The notes under the pieces were generated by a model, which worked only from the letters and a program-made list of their open reading frames with translations, had not been told where the DNA came from and made no database searches. Source: Saccharum officinarum (Eukaryota; Streptophyta; Magnoliopsida; Poales; Poaceae). Taken from it: 64,000 bases of DNA. Made by a program: the position numbers and the translations under genes. Positions 32,801 to 44,274 of this stretch are shown here, in pieces. The stretch is from assembly GCA_020631735.1 (NCBI GenBank), contig CM036170.1:71377737-71441736 (forward strand), read 5' to 3'. Within the stretch, counting starts at the first letter, position 1. Every line of letters begins with the position of its first letter.

Positions 32801-33926
32801 CTCTTCTTCCCAGCCAGAGACGGGCGCCGCCACCAGCACCTGTGCCCTCTCCGCTCTCTCCCGAGGCCCCGTCTCCCTCCTCCCTCCTTCCCCTCTCTCT
32901 TCTCTGCTCTTTCCCTCTCTCTGTTCTTTCGTTGACGGCGCGGTGAAAAGGGACGAGGACGACCGGCAGACGCCCGCACCCAATCCAGAAGCCGCGGCAT
33001 CCAATACGGAGCGCCGGCCACGTCACTTGAGCCAATAGAGCCGTGCCACGTCGCTGCTCAGGCCCACATGGCAGCCAGCAGCCTCTATCTCTCCCTCCCC
33101 TTTTCTTTCCATGAACCTGGTTCACCGAAGCCAGAGAGGAGAGGCAAGCCTGCCCGCCGATTGGCTCACGGGAGCAGCGTAGCCTGCTCTGACCATCGAC
33201 CTGCATTATTATTATTTTTATTTTATTTTTAAAATAGTAAATGTATCCGCGTATCGGGTTTTTTGGAAAATTGCCGTATCCGCGTATCCGTATCCTTCCG
33301 ATACCGATACACGTATCCGTATCCGTGCAACTTAAGCGTCGCCAAAAATTATATAGTGTCCTCACTAGACCTTGATGTCGGCTTAAAAATTGTGAAATTT
33401 GATGTTGGTTTAAAAAAACTATAATAAATCATCTTTAATCTCTTCATTTTAGAAAAATGCTACTCCCTCCATCCTGGAATATATAGTGCATTATAAATCC
33501 AAAATTTGTATTCAAATATAATGCATTGTACATGGTGTCAATACTTAAATTTGAGAAAGTTTGTTAAAAAAGGATACCATAATTTGAGAAGAAACATCTT
33601 AGTTGGGGATCTTTATTGAGCTAAATCTATGGGTTTCGCACTTTCGCCTTTTACAGATTCCCTTAAGTTGTCTCATTTTTTTTAGAATACACTAGGATGG
33701 AAGAAGTAAATATCTAAATTGAAGATAAGAATTGAAGGGACATTATTCGTAGATGAACAATGCACATCACATATTTATTTTATTTAGCTATGACTTAACA
33801 TTAGATAATCAAGAGATGTGTTTGAGAAAAGCAATCTAAAATCAGTTAGTAAAGCTTGTTTATTTATAATCTCTAGTAATTAGTGAGAAATAATAAAACA
33901 TAGTAGTGAAAACTATGCAACGTTAG

Positions 33927-33958
<32 letters not shown>

Positions 33959-34263
33959 CTCCGCCCCTGCAATCAGTCACTTTGTTGTAAGAACCCTAGT
34001 CAACCCGTTTCCTAAGAAATTGCGCAAATACAGTCACCTGGACATGAATTCGCGCCTGTTAATTCAACAGAGATAGACCCGCTACTCTACTGACAAACAC
34101 GCCACGCCTCAACGTTACGCTTGGCGAGAGCACATGTAACCAACTAACCACGCAGCACAACGGCAGATAAGGCTTGTGGCTGGACTCACTAGGGCGTGCG
34201 GCAGGAGGGGCACTTGTACTTGGGCGGCGCCTCCTTGCAGACGCAGCAGCTCCTGCCACCCAT
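29880..34263 (-). CDS. ZNHIT3: Zinc finger HIT domain protein, ZNHIT3-like
   Basis: Seven small exons: 34190-34263, 31591-31622, 31306-31348, 31189-31214, 30412-30500, 30014-30064, 29880-29909. They sum to 345 nt (114 residues plus stop), with matching phases and GT-AG sites. The HIT zinc finger is C6, C9, C18, C21, C26, C30, H34, C39 (CCVCKEAPPKYKCPSC, then YCSVTCFKKHK). The C-terminal half has ELKEIQDALRDPELQKMI, DGSLEPEKELEKLMEGQAF and ILDIVSPQE, as in plant ZNHIT3. Known role in yeast and animals (Hit1/ZNHIT3): partner of NUFIP1/Rsa1 in box C/D snoRNP assembly in the nucleus. The fourth exon (26 nt) was placed only because it restores phase; it is the least certain. Intron 1 (2.57 kb) holds transposons. 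Confidence 0.88.
30925..31000 (-). mobile_element. Short LINE 3'-end remnant in a ZNHIT3 intron
   Basis: An A/T-run at 30931-30949 next to GTACAGCAGGGGAAGCCCCC and ATGAATAAAAAG. On the minus strand this reads like the terminal part of a plant LINE followed by a poly(A). It lies between exons 4 and 5 of ZNHIT3. Confidence 0.4.
32280..33331. mobile_element. DNA transposon with GATACG-rich subterminal repeats
   Basis: The inverted ends are GTTACATGGATACG and, on the other strand, GTTGCACGGATACG. Inside both ends GATACGTATCC-like words repeat many times (32288-32430 and 33240-33325). The middle (about 32500-33150) is GC-rich, purine-rich on the minus strand and may be captured host sequence. No transposase, so it is non-autonomous. 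I see no clear target duplication. Confidence 0.7.
33461..33709. mobile_element. Stowaway-like MITE (CTCCCTCC ends)
   Basis: Starts TACTCCCTCCATCCTGGAAT and ends with the inverse AGGATGGAAGAAGTA. About 250 bp, AT-rich, no ORF. Confidence 0.65.
33927..33955. repeat. Run of 29 C
   Basis: An unbroken poly-C of 29 bases at the right end of the composite insertion. The exact length is likely unreliable in sequencing. Confidence 0.9.
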
Positions 34264-36410
34264 CTCCCGACCAAACTCGAGACCGTGCCCCAGAGGAAGC
34301 GTCGACCGGCACGTGAGGAAGCGTCGACCAGCACCACCGTGCCGTTCTGCTTGGCTAGACAGGCTCGAGCTTGACTTGGCTGAAGCTCGCACAAGTTCCA
34401 GCTCGGCTTACTGGAGCTCGTGAACACAGGCAGCACCAGGCAGCGACACTTGGATGCAGAGACGATATGCAACGACGCAAAAGCAGAGGTGAGGGCCAGC
34501 GGCGAGATTGATGAGCTTCTCCTTGAGGTTGCCTCACATCGGAGGTGGCCAATGTCCAGAGCGCCAATTCGTGATGGTTTCTAATGGCTCGGACGGGGGA
34601 ATCAGTGGGAAGACCGTGGATTGGTTTGAGGGGGTCAGTGAGAGAGGATGGACACGACGAGAGAGTACGGGAGGAGAAGGCGCCGCCACAGCCCTGTGTG
34701 CGCCCCTGTCTTTAGGACGAAGCGGAATTCTAGGCCAATGGCATCTTCGGTTGGGCTGGGAATAACCGGAATTACCTGAACCCCGTGGATCACCTCCGGA
34801 CTGGAAAGAATACCGGCCCATGGGCCACCATCGTTCGACTAAGCCTTTGCATGGTAACACGGCCCATGCCCTGCAACTTGGACGCGCTGGCGATGGCCAC
34901 GCAGGCTCCCTTCGGCAGTTCGGCGTCCGTCCCCTTCGACCACGCCTTCTCACCGGTGATCGTGCTTCCCTCCTCTTTCTTCCCCTCTGCTCTCGGGTAG
35001 TGGGGTTCCTTATGTATAATTGCCCTGTCCGCCTAATCGTTTCTGTGGCTGCTGCTGATGCTGATACTGATTTGTTATGAGAGAAAAACATTGCTGAATA
35101 GCTGGCTAATAAGCTCAAGCAAACAGAGCCAATGTTTCTTGACTTGCGTTGCCCTGCGTTCTTGATTCGAGGAGAAGGCATAGTTTCTACTTCTCTGTTC
35201 TATTTTCTCAATTTTCATAAGACAGTAGTTTTACAAACTGCCGGTGCCTGAACGTCTGATGGATACGATCCATCGAGCAGTACCGTGGTCCATGCAATTT
35301 GTTTCCCGTGCGCGTGCGCCTGCACTCCGTGCCCGCGCTAGCATGGCCACCCATGTCTGTGGTTTGTGTGCCCACGCAGGGCCCACGCCACCCCTACGTT
35401 GCTCGCGTCTTGCACTAGCGCCTCTTCTGCTTCTCACACGTATCCCATGCGCAACATCCTATCTACTTTTGAAACATCTAGATGCAAAACTTGCAACATG
35501 CGTCCGAGGACAGATGAAACACTTGAAACATGCTTCTGAAACACTTTCAAAAACATTTGAAAACTATTGCAAACATACGCAAAATCCAGATAAGACGCTT
35601 ACAACGTATGTGTGAAGCATATGGAACATCCAGATAAACACACTTGCAACGTACATCCGAAAAAAAATAGATGACACATTAGGGACAGACACTTGCAACA
35701 TACGTGTTAACGCGTACAGCCATTGCAACATATGCAACATCTGGATAAAACACTTGCAACATACCTCTAAAACATTTGAAATGTACGCTTGAAACATGCA
35801 TTGTATCTCGGTGTGGCCTCCGCCATTTGCATCAGGGCGCCATAGCTGTAGTAGGAGGCGAGCCCAGAGGGCTTCCACGCCAGGGCCCCATGATTCTCCT
35901 TGCGCTGGCGGCACCAGTCGGCATCGTCGAGCGCGAGCACGTGCGCAACGCCCTCCGTGGCCAGCTGGTAGCCGAGGGAGCGGTCGCCACGCGTGGGCGC
36001 AGCGGGCGACGGAGGGAGCAGCGTCAGGGGCAGCGGAGGAGGAGTAGGAGTAGGCACGGCGACCGTCGATGGCGAAGTAGAGCAGGTGGGCGCCATAGTG
36101 GAGGCACCCGTGGAGGTGGGAAACGCTGCGACAGCCGACATGGATGGAAAATGTCGCTCTAGTTTTTTTAGTAAAGGAACGAAGGTAGACGACATGTGCC
36201 CTGTTGGCCGATTCGCAGTCTTGGCAAGAAGCGTCCGGACCGACATCCTCTCTAGAGCATTTCCATTTTACAAATTACTATAAACTTTGACCTGGTCACA
36301 GGCGAGGGGGCAAAAGAGGAATGAGGTCTGGTTTGCGGCGTGTGATCATATGGTCATTCCATATATGTCTCATCGCTCCCCAGCCATACTCTATTTCACT
36401 AGTATATTGT
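34264..36410. other. Intergenic DNA with degenerate TTGCAACAT-type repeats
   Basis: 34264-34600 should be the ZNHIT3 promoter and 5' UTR. 35050-35130 holds a fragment of the CCTGTTCGTTT MITE family. From about 35460 to 35800 short words such as ACACTTGCAACATAC and GAAACAT recur many times with drift, a pattern typical of decayed grass transposon ends. The GC-rich frame at 35767-36246 (minus) beside it shows no domain I recognise and may be part of the same element. Confidence 0.45.
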
Positions 36411-36600
36411 ACTCCCTCTGTCCCAAAATAGATGACGTTATGGGATACGTGCCTATCAAACTTTCTCAATTTCGACCTAGATTTGTAGAAAATACGTGCA
36501 ACATTTATATCTCCAAACAAGTTTATTATAAAAGTATATTCAACGATCTATTTAATGATACTAATTATATATTATAAATATTAATATTCTTTAATATATA
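36411..36600. mobile_element. Partial Stowaway-like MITE
   Basis: Begins ACTCCCTCTGTCCCAAAATAG and shares its interior (ATATCTCCAAACAAGTTTATTAT, ATCTATTTAATGATACTAAT) in inverse with the complete element at 40455-40713. The right end is lost against the next MITE at 36601. Confidence 0.65.
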
Positions 36601-36838
36601 CTAGGTCCATCCCAAATTATAAGACGTTTGATTTTTTTGACACCAAGTTTGACCACTCGTCTTATTCAAAATTTTTTATAAAATATCACTTCTTTTATCG
36701 TGGTTTGCTTTATTAATAAAAGTTCTTTAAGAATGATTTAAATTTGACTATGTTTGCATAAATTTTTTGAATAAGACGAGTGGTCAAACTTAGGGTCAAA
36801 AAAAAATCAAACGTCTTATAATTTGGGAGGAAGGGAGT
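36601..36838. mobile_element. Stowaway-type MITE with ~85 bp inverted ends
   Basis: Long terminal inverted repeats begin with (T/C)CC(A/T)CCCAAATTATAAGACG and extend through TTTGACCACTCGTCTTATTC on both sides of a short AT-rich core. About 238 bp. Confidence 0.85.
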
Positions 36839-37776
36839 AGCTCCGAGAATCCGCGTCTTCTCATCGCTCTTGATTACTGTAGCTGTACGATCAGCCAATC
36901 ACGTTGTCTCGTGTCCGGCTCCCTCTCCCATAGCCTCTGCGCTTCCAGCCGTCAATGCCATCTCCGGTCTCCCTCAAAGCCGCGTGGCTTTTCTGGGCCC
37001 AGCGTTGCAGCTCCACGCCCAGAAAAAAGTCCGTGCGTGTGCGAAAAAAAAAAAATCAAACACGCAAGGCTTCTCCACGTCATCGCCCAGTCCTCGGCTC
37101 GGCCCCTCCGTCGCCTCCAGTCCTCCGCTCCCGGACTGCCCTGCCGCCGCTCCCAAACTGCCGCGCCCTCCAATACCGTCGCGGCGGCGCGCGCCCACGC
37201 CTCCTCCACTCCTGCTCCCTCCAATCGTCGGCTCCCGCACCGCTGCGCCCTGCACTTCGTCGGGACGCCGCGCGCCCGCGCCTCCTCCTCCTCCTAATAT
37301 GGGCATGGGCATGCTCGGGTCCGGCACGGTTCACCTTGAGGAGCACGCTTGGAATCCGCGACTCCTGGTTGCGTCCGCAGACCAGTCTCTCGCCAAGAAA
37401 TCGCCTGCAGCGAACCCTCCCTCCTCGCCCCCTGCGTCGCCTCCTACGCCTTCTCGCTGTTTCCTCGCTTCCCGACGTGGATGTGGTGGTCCGCAAGGAG
37501 CTAACATTATCGCGCCTTCTCACCCTTGCCTGTCTTTGTGCCTGATCGTTTCCCGTACCTTCTATCACTATGTGCGCGCGTGTGTGCGCCGTCAGCACGG
37601 AGGCAGGACCGCCTGTCGCACGAGACGGCGGGAGCCGCGGATGGACTTCGTACAGCGCCGCACGCCGTCATGTTCATCGACACCAACGTGTTGGATACAT
37701 CGATGACGGTCTCTCTCTCGCGTTCGTCGCCATTGGTGAGTCCAACCATCAATCGGTTCATCCAATCATCCATCAG

Positions 37777-37887
37777 CCTGTTCGTTTCGCTGGTTTATTG
37801 TGCTGAAAGCACGGTTCGCTGGTTTGTTGCGAGAGAAAAACACTGCTGGATGGCTGCTGATTCTGCTGATAAGTCCAAACGAACAGG
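37777..37887. mobile_element. Short MITE, CCTGTTCGTTT family (copy 2)
   Basis: 111 bp with the same ends and interior as 1768-1879; closely similar along the full length. Confidence 0.75.
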
Positions 37888-38637
37888 GCGCATACCTTCC
37901 TTACTATCTTTTTTCTGTCATTTGACTATCTGTCGGTTCATCCAATCATCCATACCTTCCTTACTATTTTTTTTTTCTTTTGTCATTTGACTATCTGTCG
38001 TCAGAAATCTATGTGGGCTTCGTCTTCCTCAGACTCGCAATCCCCGTCGCCATGCACAGCAAAAGCCGCTTGCTATGGCCATGGCCCGTACGGGACTACC
38101 GGCGAGGCTCCGGTCCAAGAGAGGCCTGCTAGGATGCCTCCAAATTGAGACCCCGTTGATCCCCACTACTCTCCGGCCAAGCCTGCTGCCGCTCGCCCTG
38201 CTGAAGCACGGGAAAAGCCAGTGGCCAAGCCATACTGCGACGCGCTCCTTGGAACAGGTGAACAGTACAAGGTAGTAAGCTAAGTTAGCGATTAGCGATG
38301 TTAGTACCTGTGCTTTCAAGATCTTCGACACGTAAAAAAAATACGAATCAAATTTTGTGTTTCCTTATTCCAGTACCTGTTAAAGATATTGTCCTAGATT
38401 AGTTAAGCTATAGTATTACTGCAATTGGTTTTAAAAGATAGTGATTTTTCCTACAACAGCCAAAATTGTATGATCCAATATTACAATGTTCTTTTCCTTT
38501 TCAATACGCAGCAGCAGCTAAGTGCGACATAATGTCCTCACTTATCAAATTCCTGATTCAGTAACTATGTTTTAGATATTGCTACAAGTAGGCAATACAG
38601 CTACAAATGTTCTCTGTGTCGCACAGCTTCCTCAACC

Positions 38638-38722
38638 AATGTACCTTGCCACTCTTTTTTTAAAAAAAAACGAGAATTAACTCTGCTTTTAAGAAAGCAC
38701 AATGTAATGTACCTTGCCACTC
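38638..38722. mobile_element. Tiny retro-insertion with 17 bp target duplication
   Basis: AATGTACCTTGCCACTC occurs at 38638-38654 and again at 38706-38722. The 51 bp between them begin with T/A runs, as expected for a severely 5'-truncated LINE with its poly(A) on the minus strand. Confidence 0.6.
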
Positions 38723-40454
38723 ATAATAGATAGATAGACTTTTTATATGATTTGGCTGTTTTAATTATATAGCAAATGTATTCATTATTCATTGCCCCCC
38801 ACCCTTTACAAATATGACATGAATGTCTTAGGATCAAGGAAAATTAGAGATTATAGAAAATAAAGTGCGCCCAGAGTAAAATCTGTGTTGTGTATCGAAT
38901 ATGTTGTAACATTTGTATCCATATATTATCTCAGTCATGAGCGGTGATTTGGTTTATTTTCTTAGTGTTCTCTACTTCTGTTCTTCAATCATAATTTCTC
39001 TACCCTCCTGCTCTCATTTCTTTGTCAACATGCAGCTCTGGTTGGAAAAGAAATGGCCACTGCTGATTGTGCTGATGAAATTGGGTGGCCAAGGGAGTTG
39101 GTTCCCCACTTCCGCTTGAGTATGTTGTATCTGTCGCCTGTTGGTGACATGAAGTTCAGCCCTTACACATGAGCCTTAGTTTTGGAATGGTCCCTGAGAT
39201 GTCTGTGAATATCTACAGGTTAGGTTCACACAGATACTTCGTATTATTTTAGTTAAGAAATTAGCCATATTGATGTAGCTTGATTTTTTTTTTGAAAAAC
39301 ATGTAGCTTGATTTCAGTTCATTGAAATCAGGTTACAGGCCCTTATGTGTGTTCTTCCATAAATCATGTTTGTGTTGGATTAAATTACCGTGGGAATGTC
39401 ACCAAACTTTAACACCTGAAGTTCATGTCTGCAATATAAGATGGCCTTTTACTTTCTATACATGTGGACCTATGTTGAAATTATTGCTAACAAGCTTAAA
39501 CAACTCATTCCAAACTTTGGTTCTCCAAGAAATGTTTGATTGTTTCGAAGTCCTCTTCTGATGGTTACCTTAATATGCAGTTGAAAAACGAAGATGGCAG
39601 AGGGAGAACAAAGGTCATGAAATAGTCATGATTCGATTCTTGCTGTTCGAATTAGGAGACGAGGTGACAACATAACGGCTGGTGTTTTCCTTTAATCCAC
39701 CCAATATGTCAGATTAGTAGTTTTCTCTATATGTATGCAAATTTCCTATGTCAAAGTGAAATGATCATACATGGCGGCCACACAAAACCTCGCTTACCAT
39801 GATGTTACAACTATGCTCTCTTCCTGTACAAACCTGTACATTTGTGTGGCAATGCCTGACCTAACTAATGTACATTGAGTAACTAGCGGTTCAGTCTATT
39901 GCACATATGTAAACTAATAAATCCGTGTGAACCTTGCAATCTATATCACGCTACTGAATGCATTGCCGTTTCTATAAAAGCCCAAGCATGCACACGGTTA
40001 GATGTGCTATCACTACGGGCACGGCGAAGCGCGCCACCCTACCTAGTTCTACATACGCTATTTGACGAGGTACGCATTTTCAGGTGCCAGTGTGCCACCA
40101 GTATATCATTTTGGTTATTATAGCTATTAAAGTATATAACCCAAAAAGAATGTAACCATAGATTGCGTGTCACATAAAATGGTTTAGGTTTGACCAAATT
40201 TCTAGTGAATAGTGTTCTCATTTATGACTTCAAATAATTTATTATGAAAAAATACATTTCATACTTAATTTAATAATATTTATTTGTTATCATAAGTATT
40301 GATATTTTTTATTTATAATTGGTTAAATTTAAAGTACTAAAACATGACACTTTGTTAGAATGCATTCCTTTAGGAACAGAGGTAGTACATCGGTTCTGAT
40401 TACTCGTAGTTGTCACTTTGGTTGCAGCTAGTTCAGATGATCCTCATCTGTCTG

Positions 40455-40713
40455 TACTCTCTCTGTCTTAAAATAGAAGTCATTCTCGCTTCTCGAGAAA
40501 TCAACTTTTTTAAACTTTGACCAATTATATATAAAAGAATAATAATATTTATAATACATAATTAGTATCATTAGATAGATCGTTGAATATAAAATCATAA
40601 TAAATTTGTTTGAAGATATAAATGTTGAACGCATTTTCTACAAATTTAGTCAAAGTTGAAAAAGTTTAACCAGCACGTATTTCATAACATCATCTATTTT
40701 GGGATGGAGAGTA
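40455..40713. mobile_element. Stowaway-like MITE
   Basis: Starts TACTCTCTCTGTCTTAAAATAG and ends with the inverse CTATTTTGGGATGGAGAGTA. About 259 bp, AT-rich. Related to 36411-36600. Confidence 0.75.
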
Positions 40714-40884
40714 TGCTGTATTTTTACTGGGTTTAAACAATGGTGATATGCCTCGTGGCCGCCAGCAAACCGTCGTGACGTGAGTACACTGTACACACAC
40801 GAGAGAACTGAGAGAGGCACAGCTTGAGGAGGAAGATGGTGTTCTTCTCCTCTAACACGAGTTCTCTGTGATAAAATTGACTTA

Positions 40885-41003
40885 CAGGCTGTTTGCTTGG
40901 GCTGATCTGGCTAGCTAAAAGTACTGCTGGCTGGTTTTTCGTGAGAGAAAAACACTGCTGACAAGCTGGCTGATTTGGCTGATAATCTAAAGCGAATAGG
41001 CTG
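40885..41003. mobile_element. Short MITE, divergent member of CCTGTTCGTTT family
   Basis: Ends CAGGCTGTTTGCTT and AGCGAATAGGCTG, with the shared interior phrase GTGAGAGAAAAACACTGCTG. Confidence 0.65.
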
Positions 41004-41331
41004 TTAGTCTCTTACAAACTCACGCCCGGCATATAAAGCACTTGCTCATGCAGTCATGCTTACAGACGCTGTCCAGTGAGCCACTCGACACCTACACCAC
41101 TATTCACAACATGACACTGCCTCCGTTGTCCTGTAGGCTCAGCTCCCCCAGGTTCAGATGTTGCTTGTTGCTCCCAAGCAACGCTTTGTAATGACGTACT
41201 ACCAATCTTCCTTGGAAAACATGGTTATAACCGGCCTTCCCACATGGCCACATATAGCAAGAGTCCGAGATACTATTTGAGAGGGAAGCATGATCTTGTT
41301 GCTGTTAATGTCCTTGAGCACCTTGTACCCA

Positions 41332-41607
41332 CTGGCGGAGCCGGGGGGGGGGAAGGGGGGCAACATCACACTAAACTTTTTTATGTAATATATAATTTAA
41401 TAATCTATATTAGAAAGACATAATAAAAACTTTGTCATATACTTTTTAATGACTTCTGAACAACAAAATCACACAAATTTGCATTTTATCTTTGGATGAG
41501 CTTATTCACGGTGCAAAAATCCAAACAAATAAGCTACACTTAGTTATTTTATGGTTGAAACTCTTCGACCGCCCTCCCCCCATTCCATAATTTCTGGCTC
41601 CGCCACT
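41332..41607. mobile_element. MITE with CACTGGCGGAGCC ends
   Basis: Starts CACTGGCGGAGCCGGGGG and ends GGCTCCGCCACTG. The G-run and C-run lie just inside the ends. AT-rich core, no ORF, about 276 bp. Confidence 0.75.
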
Positions 41608-42180
41608 GCTTATATCCCGTGGTACGTTTTTCATTAAGTAGAAATAGATCTAACTTTTGAAAGCTGTAAACACAGCACTCCTCGTGACGGTATTATAAAC
41701 AAAATATTCGGTCTCTTGACATATATATACAGAAGAGCCAATGTAGTACATTAGTCCAACAAAATGTGCTATACTTCACAGTTTCGACGATTGAAGCCGC
41801 CAAATAAAATTATTTAGCGGATCTTTTGAAAAAAAAATATTTAGGAAGATTTTCTGTGCTGTACGTACCTTGCTAACACTACTCATTAGTCATCTACTAC
41901 TACATGCTTATAAATTGATAAGAGTGGATGACTACTACTATTCTACAGTCAACTAAAGTGCAGCATTCAATGTAAATGCTAAAACATTCAAATAAAAGCG
42001 CATGCCATTAAAAACATGCCTAGATTCATATCAAAGGTGCATCGCCAGCACAGTACTCATAGAAGAAATCCAAATTATTTCCATGAGCAATATACGACAG
42101 CAAGTAAACTCGTTCAACAATTCCTAGCGTCTAGTGACGCTAATGTTAAGCTTACAACACTCAGACATCTACAAATTATG

Positions 42181-42408
42181 GCCCCGTTTAGATTTACCCT
42201 AGCTAAATTTTTACTAGTTAATTGGTATTTATTTACCATGCTAACCTTACTATTGTTGAGCCCTATACGGAAAAAAGAGGGGCAATGTCGTCTTTAACAT
42301 ATTGTAGCTGAACTGGAAGATTGTGTACATTTTAACCTCCATCTAGAGTTTAGTTGCCCCGTTTGGATCTTTAGCTGCTAAAATTGATCCGTAGATCCAA
42401 ACGAGGCC
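42181..42408. mobile_element. MITE with CCCCGTTTAGAT / ATCCAAACGAGGCC ends
   Basis: Imperfect inverted ends. The last ~55 bp (from 42355) form a small fold-back of their own. Confidence 0.5.
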
Positions 42409-42471
42409 TAAAACACCACTGCAAGCTAAGCCTAGCTTGTCGTGCAGCAGTGGGTAGACAGCGTAGTGTCA

Positions 42472-43237
42472 CATAGGGCGTGATTGGTTGCAGAAGAAGG
42501 CTTCATCCAGGATGGTCGGGCTATGCAGGACCAAAGGAGCTCCCTCGCCGTGCTGTTCGTCGCCGTGCTCCTGTGCCGGGGCCGCGCAGTCGCCGCGGCA
42601 CTCCTCAACAGCCGCCTCTGCATGGTGCCCGTCCCAAAGGGCCGGTCCCTCCTGACCGCGCTCCCGGGCGTCCGCGATGCCATCTCCTACAACACCGTCC
42701 TCGCCGCGACCTGCGCGCCTGCGGCCCTCTCCCTCATCTGTGACATGTCAATATGTTTTTTCCACGCGTGCTCCTGCCCCCACGTGCCCGCTGCGATGAG
42801 AAGGCGCCCGGAAGGCCCGAACCCTCGTCACCCTCCCACGATGTCTATTGGGCTGATTGGTAGGCGGCAGGAGGCGGTCCTCGCACGATTTAGCTGGGTG
42901 GTTTCGTTCCAACGCTTTGTTTGGTTCCCTGAGCTGAACCAAATCGATGCATGCGACCATGCATTTGAGGCCGCCGTGATGCAGGCTTTGCATTCGCAGA
43001 AATCGAGCTTCCCTCTCCATATAGGAGGATTTGATTCATGCAGGATGCAGGGGCCCATTTGTCAGACACCCAGAACTTTGATCCATACATGCAACCAAAC
43101 ACGACCCCGTTTCGTACCAGACCAACACCAAAGCAACCAAACACGACCACCTGTACGAGCTCAACCCAGCTCCTTTGGTCCTGCATAGCCCGACCATCCT
43201 GGATGAAGCCTTCTTCTGCAACCAATCATGCCCTATG
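42472..43237. mobile_element. TIR element carrying a PPR-like gene fragment
   Basis: About 70 bp inverted ends (42472-42545 and 43164-43237) begin CATAGGGC(G/A)TGATTGGTTGC and extend through AGGACCAAAGGAGCT. No transposase. Between them lies a GC-rich coding-like segment (42545-42750) shared with 51126-51345. A stretch at about 42757-42844 recurs inverted just outside the right end (43238-43326), so the structure is more complex than one simple insertion. Confidence 0.7.
42545..42750 (+). pseudogene. PPR-like gene fragment (copy 1)
   Basis: The frame reads RAVAAALLNSRLCMVPVPKG and then DAISYNTVLAA, the phrase typical of pentatricopeptide-repeat helices (YNTVL). About 65 codons without start or natural end. 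Captured from a host gene by inference. Confidence 0.5.
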
Positions 43238-43359
43238 ACATCGTGGGAGGGTGATGAGGGTTCGGGCCTTCCAGGCACCTTCTCATCGCGGCGGGCACGT
43301 GGGGGCAGGAGCACGCGCGGAAAAAAACTTCCGTGCAGACGGGCCCGTCCGCTGCAGTC

Positions 43360-44274
43360 TCCCATAGATGGCCAACGGGCCGGCCCGGCCTAGCACGGCA
43401 CGGGCCCGGGCCAGGCACGGCCTGTCGTGCCTCCCAGGCCGTGCCTCGCTGGGCCACGTGCCTGGCCTTCAGCCCAAACACGACACTGTGGGCTGTTTTT
43501 CGTGCCGTGCCGGCCCGATAAGCACGACAAAATTTACGGGTTGTGCCAACCCGTGGCCCACCAAAGAGCCAGAGAACAGAGAGAGACGGGAGGTTGGTGG
43601 CGGCGCTCCGCTCACGCCAGATCTGGCGAAAAGAGAAGGTGGAGGAGGGGGATTCGGCAGGCCGCGAAGAGGCGTCGTCGGCCGATGGAGCGGAGCTCGG
43701 GCACGCCGTGCGCGCTCCCGAGCGGAGGAGAGGAGCCCGTGGTAGCACACCTCGCTAGCGAGCGGAGAAAGGAGTGGCTTCCCAGGGCGATGCACCCCAC
43801 CGGCTGGCGAAGCTCAGGGCCGGGTGCCCGGGCTACCTCGCTCGAGGATGGAGAGCGGCCGCCGGCAGGCGGCCTTCACCCCCGCGCGTCGAGCGAGGTG
43901 AAACGGAGAGGACAGAGGAGTCAGGGAGGGGGAGGGGGAGGGGATGAGGCGAGAGACGCGACACGCGAGCAAGAACGCACTCGCGTGTAGAGGCCGAGCG
44001 GCGGCGGGTGGAACTGGGATGGGGATTGGGGAGATGGCAATATTAAGTTTGGCTTAGTTTGGTATACAATACCGGGCCTTTTGTCAGGCCTTGCATAAAA
44101 TACGGGTCGTGCCGTGCTAGCCCACGTGCCTGGGGTGCGGCCCAGGCACAGCCTGCTCCACCGGGCCGGGCCAGCCCTAGCCCGCTGACCATCGGCCCAT
44201 GCCGTGCTCGGACCGGGCCAAAATAGCGTGCTTCGTGCCGGGCCATCGTGCCTCGGGCTGCATGAAGAACTATA
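43360..44274. mobile_element. Element with GGCCCGGCACGG-rich ends and possible 8 bp duplication
   Basis: Both ends are full of CGGGCC, GGCACGG and CGTGCC words in inverse arrangement (43370-43560 and 44100-44260). CAGTCTCC occurs at the left edge (about 43353-43360) and again at 44275-44282, as expected for an 8 bp hAT target duplication. The middle is purine-rich and has no transposase motif. Confidence 0.45.

Larger units (their letters stand above)
32236..33969. mobile_element. Composite insertion in ZNHIT3 intron 1 with G-run/C-run ends
   Basis: The left side reads GGGGAGGAGCCAGGATTC followed by a G-run. The right side is a C29 run followed by GGTCTCCGCCCCTG, an imperfect inverse. The ends resemble those of the MITE at 41332-41607 (GGCGGAGCC with a G-run). 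The element at 32280-33331 and a small MITE at 33461-33709 lie inside, so this is probably an older DNA transposon with nested insertions. Confidence 0.4.
36839..42180. other. Gene-poor region with small insertions
   Basis: GC-rich, proline-coding frames at 36870-37706 and small splice-flanked frames near 38030-38270 and 39035-39120 might belong to an unrecognised plus-strand gene or a captured fragment. No domain or continuous phase could be established. The rest is AT-rich, with MITEs listed separately and a 51 bp insertion at 38655-38705 flanked by a 17 bp direct repeat. Confidence 0.4.

Noticed and set aside
34059..34472. 137-codon minus frame over the ZNHIT3 first exon
   Set aside because: Out of frame with the HIT zinc finger, which is supported by its cysteines and splice phase.
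36870..37706. 278-codon plus frame as a gene
   Set aside because: Proline/serine/arginine-rich translation with competing frames on both strands, no domain and no convincing continuation.
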